This document shows positions 1 to 9,412 of a stretch of DNA of 64,000 nt, one piece after another. The stretch comes from an uncultured Faecalicatena sp. GTDB lineage: Bacteria; Bacillota; Clostridia; Lachnospirales; Lachnospiraceae. The notes under the pieces are model-generated. The model searched no databases and was not told where the DNA came from. It saw only the letters and a list, made by a program, of their open reading frames with translations. The stretch spans positions 106,349 through 170,348 of the forward strand of contig CAOKHZ010000005.1 in NCBI GenBank assembly GCA_948468385.1, given 5' to 3'. Within the stretch, counting starts at the first letter, position 1. The number at the start of each line of letters is the position of its first letter. A program made the translations under genes and the position numbers.

Positions 1-1115
<1,115 letters not shown>

Positions 1116-1129
1116 GGAAAATCGTACGC

Positions 1130-1164
1130 AAAAAAAGAATGCCCGGCAAATTCCCGAACATTCT
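1130..1164 (-). terminator. Intrinsic terminator of the carbonic anhydrase gene
   Basis: Read on the minus strand, AGAATGTTCGG pairs with CCGGGCATTCT around a seven-base loop (11 pairs, two of them G-U), followed at once by seven T. It lies about 57 bases beyond the carbonic anhydrase stop codon. Confidence 0.85.
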
Positions 1165-1220
1165 GAAATCCGTCACCTTAGCGTCGGTGTACAGATGGCA
1201 ACACGAGAGAGTACTTGTTT

Positions 1221-1778
1221 TTAATCCAAGAATTCTACCTCGCCGCTCTCAATGTGGTAAATGGCTCCGCATACTTCCGTGCCGTTTTCGAGGTCAAGGC
1301 TTTCTTTTATAATGGACACGCTTCTTTTCACGTTCAGGCAGCAGGCTTTAAGCTCGTCTTTCTCGTCGCCGATGGCCTTGCGAATCTCGTCGGTTAAGTA
1401 CTTGATGTGGCCGCCTGGCTCGTCGTGCAAAGCCGCACCCACCGCGCCGCAGTGGTCATGTCCGAGTACGACTACCAAGGGGCTTCCCAAGTGCTCGGTC
1501 GCATACTCGACGCTGCCCAACTGGTGACGGTCCATGACGTTTCCCGCCACGCGGATTACGAATAGTTCTCCGATGCCCGCGGTGAAGATGGCTTCCGGAA
1601 TCACTCTGGAATCAGAGCAGGTTATGACGACCGCATAAGGGAATTGCCCCTCTTTGCAGGTCTGCTTTCTCAAATCCGGGGAGATGTCTCCCGAGTTCGT
1701 CGTTGCCTCAAGGTAACGTTGATTTCCTTCCTTTAATTTTTCCAGTGCCTGAGCGGCAGTTACAGATTGTTTGCTCAT
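1221..1778 (-). CDS. Beta-class carbonic anhydrase
   Basis: Zinc enzyme interconverting CO2 and bicarbonate in the cytoplasm. Length 185 residues, usual for compact bacterial beta-class enzymes. The zinc ligands are visible: Cys54 and Asp56 in CSDSR, then His107 and Cys110 in GHDHCGAV. Asp56-Arg58 forms the family's catalytic dyad. The chosen ATG (MSKQSVTAAQ) has GGAGG about nine bases upstream. A longer in-frame reading to 1859 overlaps the predicted promoter and is not used. It is transcribed alone, with its own promoter and terminator, and diverges from the patatin-like gene. Confidence 0.95.
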   Translation of the reverse strand: MSKQSVTAAQALEKLKEGNQRYLEATTNSGDISPDLRKQTCKEGQFPYAVVITCSDSRVIPEAIFTAGIGELFVIRVAGNVMDRHQLGSVEYATEHLGSPLVVVLGHDHCGAVGAALHDEPGGHIKYLTDEIRKAIGDEKDELKACCLNVKRSVSIIKESLDLENGTEVCGAIYHIESGEVEFLD

Positions 1779-1830
1779 TGTTTTTTTCCTCCGTTTCTGC
1801 AAGATGTTACGGGCTTTGCCCTTGGCGAAT

Positions 1831-1859
1831 AGTATATCATACATTTGAGCCATGTTCAA
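1831..1859 (-). promoter_or_regulatory. Predicted sigma-A promoter for carbonic anhydrase
   Basis: Minus strand TTGAAC, 17-base spacer, TATACT, about 50 bases upstream of the chosen start codon. Confidence 0.7.
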
Positions 1860-2021
1860 TTGGCAAAAAATTTAAACTTGGGGTTTTCGAAATGGGAAAA
1901 ACGGTTTATAATGGTAAAATGAGTTATTGCAAGTATGAGATGCGCTGACGGTTAAATTGGAGCGTGCAGGCGTGCTTGGCGGTAACTGGAAAAGTAATGA
2001 ATGGAAAGGACAGTGAGACAA

Positions 2022-2876
2022 ATGCACAAGGCAACGATGGTGCTGGAGGGCGGAGCCACCAGGGGCGTTTTCACGGCAGGTGCATTAGATTATCTGATGG
2101 AGCGAGATACGTACGTTTCCCATGTGATTGGCGTTTCCATGGGTTCATGCAACGCGGCGGATTACGTGTCAAGGCAGCCGGGGCGGACGCGGGACTGTTG
2201 CATACCGGAAAGCCGGGCCGCGGGGTACATTTATGGGCCTCGCAAACTGATAAAGGAAAGAAGCCTGATGAACATGGACATGATTTTTGACAAATATCCG
2301 AACGAATTGTATCCGTTTGACTATGAGACTTATTTCGGATCCGAGATGAAGTGTGACATCGTGGCGACGAACTGCCTGACGGGAAAGGCGGAGTTTTTGG
2401 ACGAGCGCGCCAATCGAGGGAGGTTGATGAAGATTTGCCGGGCATCCTGCAGCATGCCGCTTTTGACCCCGATTGTCAACGTGGACGGCGTGCCGTACCT
2501 GGACGGGGGAATCGCCGATTCCGTGCCGATAAGGAGGGCAGAAGAAATTGGAAATGAAAAAATCGTGGTCATACTGACTCGCAACAAGGGATATCGTAAA
2601 AAGCCTTTGCCGCGCGGCATAGAGCGATTGTACCGTCACCAGTACAAGTCATACCCTAACTTTATCCGCACGGCGGTGACGAGGAGCCTTTATTATAACA
2701 GGACCATGAACCATATTGACAGGCTGGAGCAGGAAGGAAGGATTTTCGTGCTTCGCCCCTTGGTGAAACCGGTTTCCCGGATGGAGCAAAACCGTGACAC
2801 GCTTCTGGCGTTTTATGATCATGGATACCATTTGATGGAGCGTGAGTACGAGCGTTTGATGAAATACTTGCAGTAA
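2022..2876 (+). CDS. Patatin-like phospholipase (YjjU/RssA-like)
   Basis: Serine lipid acyl hydrolase of the patatin fold, 284 residues. Oxyanion loop GGATRG at residues 10-15; nucleophile Ser39 in GVSMGS; catalytic Asp in the later YLDGGIADSVP motif. These make the Ser-Asp dyad. The N-terminus starts directly with the patatin strand and has no signal peptide, so the protein is probably cytoplasmic. Start: ATG of MHKATMVLEGG; another ATG lies seven codons upstream with a poorer ribosome site. A TATAAT hexamer lies at 1907-1912 without a good -35. Substrate unknown. Confidence 0.9.
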   Translation: MHKATMVLEGGATRGVFTAGALDYLMERDTYVSHVIGVSMGSCNAADYVSRQPGRTRDCCIPESRAAGYIYGPRKLIKERSLMNMDMIFDKYPNELYPFDYETYFGSEMKCDIVATNCLTGKAEFLDERANRGRLMKICRASCSMPLLTPIVNVDGVPYLDGGIADSVPIRRAEEIGNEKIVVILTRNKGYRKKPLPRGIERLYRHQYKSYPNFIRTAVTRSLYYNRTMNHIDRLEQEGRIFVLRPLVKPVSRMEQNRDTLLAFYDHGYHLMEREYERLMKYLQ

Positions 2877-2910
2877 GCGTGTCCGTTTAGGATAAAAATA
2901 TCAGTAGAAG

Positions 2911-2942
2911 AGGAAATCAATAGAAAAGGAAATCAATAGAAA
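2911..2942 (+). repeat. 16-bp direct repeat upstream of ppk1
   Basis: Two exact copies of AGGAAATCAATAGAAA plus the start of a third, ending a few bases before the ppk1 ribosome site. The repeat supplies extra AGGA elements. Confidence 0.8.
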
Positions 2943-2955
2943 AGGAATGTGAATA

Positions 2956-5097
2956 ATGGGAACGAATAAGGAAAATGTCACTTATACGCAAAATCGTGAG
3001 TTGTCGTGGCTTCGTTTTGACCAGCGCGTGTTGGAGGAGGCGCAGGACGAGAACGTGCCATTGTTGGAGCGGTTGAAATTCGTGTCAATTTTCACCAGTA
3101 ACCTGGACGAATTTTTCATGATTCGAGTGGGAAGCCTCTTTGATTTGGCGGCGGTGGATGACAAGAAGGTGGACAGTAAGTCGGGGATGACTCCGAGCGA
3201 GCAGCTTGGCGCCATTTACGAGGCGGTCGCGCCGCTTTACAAGGCCCGCGACAAGGTATATGGCGACATCAAGAAACAGTTGGTGCCGTACGGAATCAGC
3301 AGCCTCGGCATGAAGGACTTGGAGCAGCAGGAGAAAAAATATGTCAAAAAGTACTTCAAAGAACAAGTGTTGCCGGTATTGTCCCCGCAAATCGTGGATG
3401 CCAATCATCCGTTTCCTCATTTGTTGAACAAGGAAATTTACGCGGTGGCATGTTTGAAATACGAGAACCGTTCGATGTGGGGCATCGTTCCGGTGCCGAC
3501 GTTTTTACCGGAGGTATTGTACTTGCCTGGGAGCGACATCCGTTATATTCGTATGGAGAAAATTATCGTGGAATATCTGGAGTTGATTTTCGAGCAATAC
3601 CAGGTGTCGGATAAGAACTATATTTGCGTGACGCGCAACGCCGACATTTCCCCGGACGATGAAGCACATGCGGACAACGCCGACTTCCGTTACGTGATGA
3701 AAAAAGCTTTGCACAAGAGAAGAAAGATGGCGGTGGTGCGCCTGGAGGTGGCCAGCCCGTTAAGCAAGGAGATGGAAAAGTATTTTTGCGAAAAGTTCAA
3801 GATTGAACAGAAGTGCATTTTCCGTACGAAAATGCCGATGAAGCTGGGATACATTTTCCAGGTGATTGACAAGGCTCCGGCCGCGATGAAGCGAAGCCTC
3901 GTTGACAAACAGTTTACCCCGCAGCCGTCTTCTTCCGTGGCGGAGGGCAGCGTGATGGCCCAGGTCAAGCGGCGCGACATTTTGCTTTCCTACCCATATG
4001 AGAGCATGGAGCCGTTTTTGCAGTTGATCAAGGAAGCCGCTTACGATCCGAGCGTGATGACGATTAAGATTACCATTTACCGGATGGCGAAAAAAACGAG
4101 GCTCGTGGAGTATCTGTGCGCCGCGGCGGAAAACGGGAAAGAAGTGACGGCGTTGATTGAATTACGCGCGCGCTTTGACGAACAGAACAATATCGAGTGG
4201 TCGGAGCGCATGGAGGAAGCGGGATGCCGGGTGATTTACGGGTTCGAGGATTACAAGGTGCATTCCAAGGTCTGCCTGATTACGTATCGTAATCGCGGGG
4301 AAATCAAGTATGTCACGCAGGTGGGCACGGGAAATTATAACGAAAAGACGGCGAAAATGTACACCGATTATTGCCTGATTACGTCGAATCAGGCGATTGG
4401 CGAAGACGCGGCCGTATTTTTCAAAAACATGTCCATCGGCAACCTGGACGGTGTATACCAGCACTTGATCGTTTCTCCGACCAGCCTGAAGCAGAAGGTG
4501 CTGTCATTGATGGATGCGGAAATCCGCAAGGGCACCGGAGGACGGATTTTGATGAAAATGAATTCCGTGACGGACATTGACTTTATTCACAAAGTGGCGG
4601 AAGCCTCCAAGGCGGGCGTGAAGATCGACCTGATCGTGCGGGGAATTTGCTGCATCCTGCCGGGCGTGCCGGGCGAGACGGAAAACCTCAAGGTGCGAAG
4701 CATCGTGGGGAGGTATTTGGAGCATCCGCGGGTGTTCGTCTTTGGCGAGGGAAATGACGCGAAAGTGTACATCGGTTCGGCCGACATGATGACACGCAAT
4801 ACCGAGAAGCGGGTGGAGGTCGCCTGCCCGATTTATGACGCGTCCGTCCGGGCGCGGTTGATACGCGACCTGCAAATCATGCTGGCGGACAACGTGAAGG
4901 CCAGGCAGATGCAAAGTGACGGCACGTATTGCAAGATAGCGGTGGAAGGGAAGGCGGTTTGTGCGCAGGAAGAGTTCATGAAGCGCGCCATGCGGGCGGA
5001 AAGGCCAAAGCCGGAGCCGGAAAAGAAGAAGCTGTTGACGTCGCTTCGCAAGTGGGTGTACAAAAAGGGTGAAGCGGTTCGTTCCAGGAGACGGTGA
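2956..5097 (+). CDS. ppk1: Polyphosphate kinase 1
   Basis: Makes inorganic polyphosphate from ATP, reversibly, through a phosphohistidine. 713 residues, usual length. N-domain opens with ELSWLRFDQRVLEEA; the head domain carries HPFPHLLNKEIY. The two phospholipase-D-like C-domains are visible. The first has the reactive His in DYKVHSKVCLI followed by VGTGNYNEKTAKMYTDYCL. The second has YIGSADMMTRNTEKRVEVACPI. The ATG follows a GGAATG-rich leader containing direct repeats. galM begins 18 bases after its stop, so the two are likely co-transcribed, though not obviously linked in function. Confidence 0.97.
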   Translation: MGTNKENVTYTQNRELSWLRFDQRVLEEAQDENVPLLERLKFVSIFTSNLDEFFMIRVGSLFDLAAVDDKKVDSKSGMTPSEQLGAIYEAVAPLYKARDKVYGDIKKQLVPYGISSLGMKDLEQQEKKYVKKYFKEQVLPVLSPQIVDANHPFPHLLNKEIYAVACLKYENRSMWGIVPVPTFLPEVLYLPGSDIRYIRMEKIIVEYLELIFEQYQVSDKNYICVTRNADISPDDEAHADNADFRYVMKKALHKRRKMAVVRLEVASPLSKEMEKYFCEKFKIEQKCIFRTKMPMKLGYIFQVIDKAPAAMKRSLVDKQFTPQPSSSVAEGSVMAQVKRRDILLSYPYESMEPFLQLIKEAAYDPSVMTIKITIYRMAKKTRLVEYLCAAAENGKEVTALIELRARFDEQNNIEWSERMEEAGCRVIYGFEDYKVHSKVCLITYRNRGEIKYVTQVGTGNYNEKTAKMYTDYCLITSNQAIGEDAAVFFKNMSIGNLDGVYQHLIVSPTSLKQKVLSLMDAEIRKGTGGRILMKMNSVTDIDFIHKVAEASKAGVKIDLIVRGICCILPGVPGETENLKVRSIVGRYLEHPRVFVFGEGNDAKVYIGSADMMTRNTEKRVEVACPIYDASVRARLIRDLQIMLADNVKARQMQSDGTYCKIAVEGKAVCAQEEFMKRAMRAERPKPEPEKKKLLTSLRKWVYKKGEAVRSRRR

Positions 5098-5114
5098 AAG
5101 AGAGGACAAAAATC

Positions 5115-6167
5115 ATGAAAAAATTAGAGGTGAGGGAGTTTGGCAGTACTTCCTGGTATGAGAGCACGAAATTGTATACATTGACTTGCGAGGATGGCGC
5201 GTCTATCTCGGTCACGGATTTTGGAGCCACGCTGGTGGCCTTGCGCGTTCCGGACAAGGATGGAAATATGCGCGACGTCGTGCTCGGTTATGACGACGCG
5301 GCAGGTTACGAGAAGGGCGGCGTGTTTTTTGGCGCGGTCGTGGGAAGGTGCGCGAACCGGATAGGCGGGGCGGCATTTGAAATAAACGGCGTGACGTATA
5401 CGTTGGATAAGAATGACAACGGCAACAATTTGCACAGTGGGATGGATTTCACCCATTTGCGTCGGTGGGAAGTGAAGGAAAAAGCGGACGACCACGTCAC
5501 GTTTTCCTTGTTTAGCAAGGATGGCGACCAGGGGTATCCGGGAAACGTCGAGCTCATGGTGACATATGAATTGACCGAGGAGCACGAGGTTCGCTGTATT
5601 TATGACGCGGTGCCGGACGCGGACACGATTCTTAATCTGACGAACCACAGTTATTTTAATTTGGAGGGGCATGACGGCGGCGACGTTCTCGCCCACGCAG
5701 CACAGATTGACGCGGACTATTTTACGCGGGCGGACGCGGAGTCGATTCCGACGGGGGAACTTGTGCCGGTTTCGAAAACGCCGATGGATTTTCGTGATTG
5801 GCGCGTGATTGGCGAGGAGATTGACACGCCTTATGAGGCGCTTCGGTTCGGACAAGGGTATGACCACAATTGGGCGCTAAACGGTGCCGGAACGTATCGC
5901 AAGGTGGCGGGGCTGCGCGCGCCGAAGAGCGGAATTGAGATGGAGGTGTACACGGATTTACCGGGTATGCAGCTTTACAGTGGTAATTTTATCGTGAGCG
6001 AGCAGGGAAAGAAGGGAGCCGTTTATACCCGTCGGCATGGCATTTGTTATGAGACGCAGTATTTCCCGGACGCGGTTCATCATGAACGGTTTGAAAGCCC
6101 TATTTGCCGGGCTGGTGAGCGGTATCACACGCAGACCGCGTATCGGTTCGGCCGAAAGCAAGCTTAG
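5115..6167 (+). CDS. galM: Galactose mutarotase (aldose 1-epimerase)
   Basis: Interconverts alpha and beta anomers of galactose/glucose. 350 residues, family length. Diagnostic motifs: VVGRCANRIGGA, NNLHSG, LTNHSYFNLEGH with the catalytic His, GYDHNW with a sugar-binding Asp, and the late Glu in YETQYFPDAVHH that acts as base. Start is the ATG of MKKLEVREFGS with AGAGGA eight bases upstream. A GTG overlapping the ppk1 stop is in frame but has no site of its own. No other gal gene is nearby. Confidence 0.95.
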   Translation: MKKLEVREFGSTSWYESTKLYTLTCEDGASISVTDFGATLVALRVPDKDGNMRDVVLGYDDAAGYEKGGVFFGAVVGRCANRIGGAAFEINGVTYTLDKNDNGNNLHSGMDFTHLRRWEVKEKADDHVTFSLFSKDGDQGYPGNVELMVTYELTEEHEVRCIYDAVPDADTILNLTNHSYFNLEGHDGGDVLAHAAQIDADYFTRADAESIPTGELVPVSKTPMDFRDWRVIGEEIDTPYEALRFGQGYDHNWALNGAGTYRKVAGLRAPKSGIEMEVYTDLPGMQLYSGNFIVSEQGKKGAVYTRRHGICYETQYFPDAVHHERFESPICRAGERYHTQTAYRFGRKQA

Positions 6168-6224
6168 CGAAAAGCTCTTCCTTAATTGGCCGTTTAACAA
6201 AACTAGATGGAGAAGTAAGATTAT

Positions 6225-8411
6225 ATGGGGAAATTTGTGTACATAGCGGAAAAGCCGAGCGTGGCGCAGGAGTTTGCCAAGGCTTTGAAGCTAAAAACAA
6301 GACGCGGGGACGGCTTTCTGGAGTCGGAGGAGGCCATCGTCACTTGGTGCGTGGGGCATCTGGTGACGATGAGCTATCCAGAAGAGTATGACCCGGCGTT
6401 GAAAAGGTGGAGCCTTGCGACTCTGCCTTTTATACCGCGCGAATTTAAGTACGAGGTAATTCCGGCGGTGGAGAAGCAATTCAAAATTGTGAGCAATATA
6501 CTAAACCGTGAGGACGTGGAACGCATATATGTCTGTACGGACTCGGGGCGCGAGGGAGAATACATTTACCGGCTGGTCGAGCAGCAGGCGGGCGTTCGGG
6601 GAAAGGAGCGCCGCCGCGTGTGGATTGACTCGCAGACCGAGGAGGAAATTTTGCGCGGAATCCGTGAGGCGAAGGACTTGTCCGAGTATGACAACTTGAG
6701 CGCGTCAGCTTATTTGCGGGCGAAGGAAGATTATCTGATGGGGATTAATTTTTCCCGTCTCCTGACGCTAAAATATGGCGACAGCATTTCCAATTACCTG
6801 CATACGAAATATGCCGTCATTTCCGTGGGCCGGGTGATGACCTGCGTGCTTGGCATGGTGGTGCGCAGGGAGCGGGAAATCCGCGAGTTCGTAAAAACCC
6901 CGTTCTACCGCGTGATTGCCACACTGGACGCGGGGGGGAACTTGTTCGAGGGCGAGTGGCGGGTGGCGCCTGGCTCCCGCTATTTGGATTCTCCGAAGTT
7001 ATACAAGGAAAACGGCTTCAAGAAGAAGGAAACGGCGCAGGAATTAATTGAGGCTTTGTCACAGCCGCAGCCGGTGCAGGCGCAGATTTCCGTGATGGAA
7101 AAGAAGAAGGAAAAGAAGAACCCGCCGCTTTTGTACAATTTGGCAGAGTTGCAGAATGATTGTTCCAAACGGTTTAAAATCAGTCCCGACGAGACGCTTC
7201 GCATCGTGCAGGAATTGTATGAGAAAAAGTTGGTGACATACCCCCGTACTGACGCGCGCGTGTTGTCCACGGCGGTGGCAAAGGAAATCAGCCGCAATTT
7301 AAACGGACTGTCCAAATACCCGATGGCCGCGCCGTATCTGCAGGACATTTTGCAGTTTGGCTCGCACAAGGGATTGGCCAGAACGAGATATGTCAATGAC
7401 AAGCAGATTACCGACCATTATGCGATTATCCCGACGGGGCAGGGCTTGCCGGCGTTAAATTCCGTCTCCGTGACGGCGAAGAAGGTGTATGATTGCATCG
7501 TGAGGCGGTTTTTGAGTATCTTTTATCCTCCGGCGGTATACCAGAAGGTGTCGCTCACTTTGAAAATCAAGGAGGAAAGTTTTTTCGCGAACTTCAAGGT
7601 GCTGGCTGAGGAAGGGTATTTGAAGGTGGCCGGGGTGCCGCAGAAAAAAGTGGGCGCGGTTTCGGAAGCAGAAAGGGCGCAAGCGAAAGACGCAGGCGGC
7701 ACGATGCAAACGGATGACATGATGCAAGTGGGTGGGGCGATGCAGGTGGACGGCAGTGGCGCGGCGCGGCCAGGCGGCGGAGCGGAACTGCTTGCGGATG
7801 GCGACGGGGACGGCGCGCAAAATACGGACGCGCAGTTTTTCGCGGCGATACAGAAGCTTAAGAAGGGAATGGTACTTCCGGTACGTTCCCTGGAAATCAA
7901 GGAGGGCGAGACATCGCCGCCGAAGCGTTATAATTCTGGTTCGATGATTCTGGCGATGGAAAATGCCGGGCAACTGATTGAGGACGAGGAGTTGCGTGCG
8001 CAAATCAAGGGCAGCGGTATTGGTACGAGTGCCACCCGGGCGGAGATTTTGAAAAAGTTGTGTAATATTAAGTATCTTGCCTTGAACAAGAAGACGCAGG
8101 CCATTACCCCGACGTTACAAGGTGAGATGGTGTTTGACGTGGTAAACGGCTCGATTCGTTCGCTCTTAAATCCCGAGCTTACCGCGAGCTGGGAGAAGGG
8201 ACTGACTTACGTGGCCGAGGGAGACATCACGCCGGAGGAATATATGCAGAAGTTAAGCCATTTTATCGTGAGCCGCACGGAAGGGGTGCGGGGATTGAAC
8301 AATCAGTACCAGCTCAGGACTTGCTACGATAGGGCGGCGCAGTTTTATAAAAAAGAAAAGAGCGGCAACAAGACGGCGAAAAGCGTAAAAAAGAATGGAA
8401 ATGAAGAATAA
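6225..8411 (+). CDS. topB: DNA topoisomerase III (type IA)
   Basis: Single-strand passage topoisomerase. 728 residues. Toprim domain begins YIAEKPSVAQEFAKAL; its acidic loop reads TDSGREGEYI, so the second Asp of DxD is Gly, a variant also seen as DAGREGE in other TopB proteins. The toroid follows with SVGRVMT, and the catalytic Tyr is in LVTYPRTDARVL. GIGTSATRAEI closes the gate region. About residues 475-540 form a Gly/Ala/Asp/Met-rich insert with near-repeats (MQTDDMMQVGGAMQVDG) not expected in the fold. No C-terminal zinc fingers. The stop codon lies inside a 14-bp tandem repeat. Confidence 0.95.
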   Translation: MGKFVYIAEKPSVAQEFAKALKLKTRRGDGFLESEEAIVTWCVGHLVTMSYPEEYDPALKRWSLATLPFIPREFKYEVIPAVEKQFKIVSNILNREDVERIYVCTDSGREGEYIYRLVEQQAGVRGKERRRVWIDSQTEEEILRGIREAKDLSEYDNLSASAYLRAKEDYLMGINFSRLLTLKYGDSISNYLHTKYAVISVGRVMTCVLGMVVRREREIREFVKTPFYRVIATLDAGGNLFEGEWRVAPGSRYLDSPKLYKENGFKKKETAQELIEALSQPQPVQAQISVMEKKKEKKNPPLLYNLAELQNDCSKRFKISPDETLRIVQELYEKKLVTYPRTDARVLSTAVAKEISRNLNGLSKYPMAAPYLQDILQFGSHKGLARTRYVNDKQITDHYAIIPTGQGLPALNSVSVTAKKVYDCIVRRFLSIFYPPAVYQKVSLTLKIKEESFFANFKVLAEEGYLKVAGVPQKKVGAVSEAERAQAKDAGGTMQTDDMMQVGGAMQVDGSGAARPGGGAELLADGDGDGAQNTDAQFFAAIQKLKKGMVLPVRSLEIKEGETSPPKRYNSGSMILAMENAGQLIEDEELRAQIKGSGIGTSATRAEILKKLCNIKYLALNKKTQAITPTLQGEMVFDVVNGSIRSLLNPELTASWEKGLTYVAEGDITPEEYMQKLSHFIVSRTEGVRGLNNQYQLRTCYDRAAQFYKKEKSGNKTAKSVKKNGNEE

Positions 8412-8475
8412 AGCATAGTGAATAAAGTATAGTGAATAAAGTATAGGGAATAAAACATAGGGAATAAAGCATAGA
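8406..8475 (+). repeat. 14-bp tandem repeat, five copies
   Basis: Five consecutive units of GAATAAAGYATAGK (variants GAATAAAACATAGG and a last unit ending in A) cover the topB stop codon and run to the ribosome site of the next gene. Unit length is not a multiple of three. Confidence 0.9.
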
Positions 8476-8499
8476 AGAGATATGGAGGACATGGGTATT

Positions 8500-9177
8500 A
8501 TGGAAGGGATTAAAAAGGAATTGACGGTGCAGGAATTGTATGATTTGGACGAGACGATTGCGGGAAAACTGTTTGACGGCGCGACTTACCCGTGGGAGGT
8601 GCTTGCAAAAATCAGCGATTTTATACTGGAGCTGGGTGCGACCTTGAGTGAGGAAGAGTATGAGAAGCGCGGGGAAAACGTGTGGGTGGCCAAGTCGGCT
8701 ACCGTCGCGCCCACCGCTTACATTAACGGCCCGGCCATCATCGGAAAAAATGCGGAGGTGCGTCACTGCGCGTTTATCCGGGGCAATGCCATTGTCGGTG
8801 AGGGTGCGGTCGTGGGAAATTCCACGGAGTTGAAAAACGTGGTGTTGTTTAACAAGGTGCAGGTGCCGCATTATAATTACGTAGGGGATTCCATTTTGGG
8901 CTATAAGGCACACATGGGGGCAGGTTCGATTACGTCCAACGTGAAGTCGGATAAAAAGCTGGTGCTGGTGAAGACCCCGGACGGAAATATTGAAACGGGA
9001 CGCAAGAAATTCGGGGCGATGATTGGCGATAACGTGGAAGTCGGTTGTGGGAGCATCCTAAACCCGGGCTCCGTGATTGGCCGGGAGACAAACATTTATC
9101 CGCTTTCCTCCGTAAGAGGATATGTTCCGGCGGGCAGCATTTATAAAAAGCAAGGCGAAGTGGTAGAAAAGGTGTGA
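8500..9177 (+). CDS. Left-handed beta-helix protein, GlmU C-terminal-like / NDP-sugar acyltransferase-like
   Basis: 225 residues. An N-terminal helical segment (KELTVQELYDLDETIAGKLF) precedes hexapeptide-repeat turns from about residue 60 onward: VWVAKSATVAPTAYINGPAI, IIGKNAEVRHCAFIRGNAIV, then GAMIGDNVEVGCGSILNPGS and VIGRETNIYPLSSVRG. Such proteins form trimers of left-handed beta-helices and transfer acyl groups to sugar nucleotides. There is no N-terminal uridylyltransferase domain, so a full GlmU function is unlikely. Start chosen at the ATG of MEGIKKEL, 11 bases after GGAGG; two upstream in-frame ATGs lie before or on top of that site. Substrate not determinable. Confidence 0.8.
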   Translation: MEGIKKELTVQELYDLDETIAGKLFDGATYPWEVLAKISDFILELGATLSEEEYEKRGENVWVAKSATVAPTAYINGPAIIGKNAEVRHCAFIRGNAIVGEGAVVGNSTELKNVVLFNKVQVPHYNYVGDSILGYKAHMGAGSITSNVKSDKKLVLVKTPDGNIETGRKKFGAMIGDNVEVGCGSILNPGSVIGRETNIYPLSSVRGYVPAGSIYKKQGEVVEKV

Positions 9178-9250
9178 GATTGTTTTTCGGATTGGTAGAA
9201 AAAGAGAGCGGGTTGTCACGGTACAAAATCATGATTCTGTAAAAAATATG

Positions 9251-9279
9251 TTGACACGGGTCTATGTCCGTGTTAATAT
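9251..9279 (+). promoter_or_regulatory. Strong sigma-A promoter with built-in operator, upstream of the symporter gene
   Basis: TTGACA, exactly 17 bases, TAATAT. A perfect dyad ACACGG-N8-CCGTGT (9254-9273) begins inside the -35 and fills the spacer, a placement typical of a repressor site. Confidence 0.75.
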
Positions 9280-9365
9280 ATTCCCAATTCAATTTATCGC
9301 TTTAAAGCGTAACGGTTTAAAGTGGGAATGTCCGAGCGCGTACGATAGGCGATGAATGGAAAAGG

Positions 9366-9399
9366 ATAAATTCTAAAGAAAGAATAAATTCTAAAGAAA
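9366..9399 (+). repeat. 18-bp-period direct repeat in the symporter leader
   Basis: ATAAATTCTAAAGAAA occurs at 9366-9381 and again at 9384-9399, just before the GAGGAA ribosome site. Confidence 0.75.
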
Positions 9400-9412
9400 T
9401 GAGGAAAGAGTC

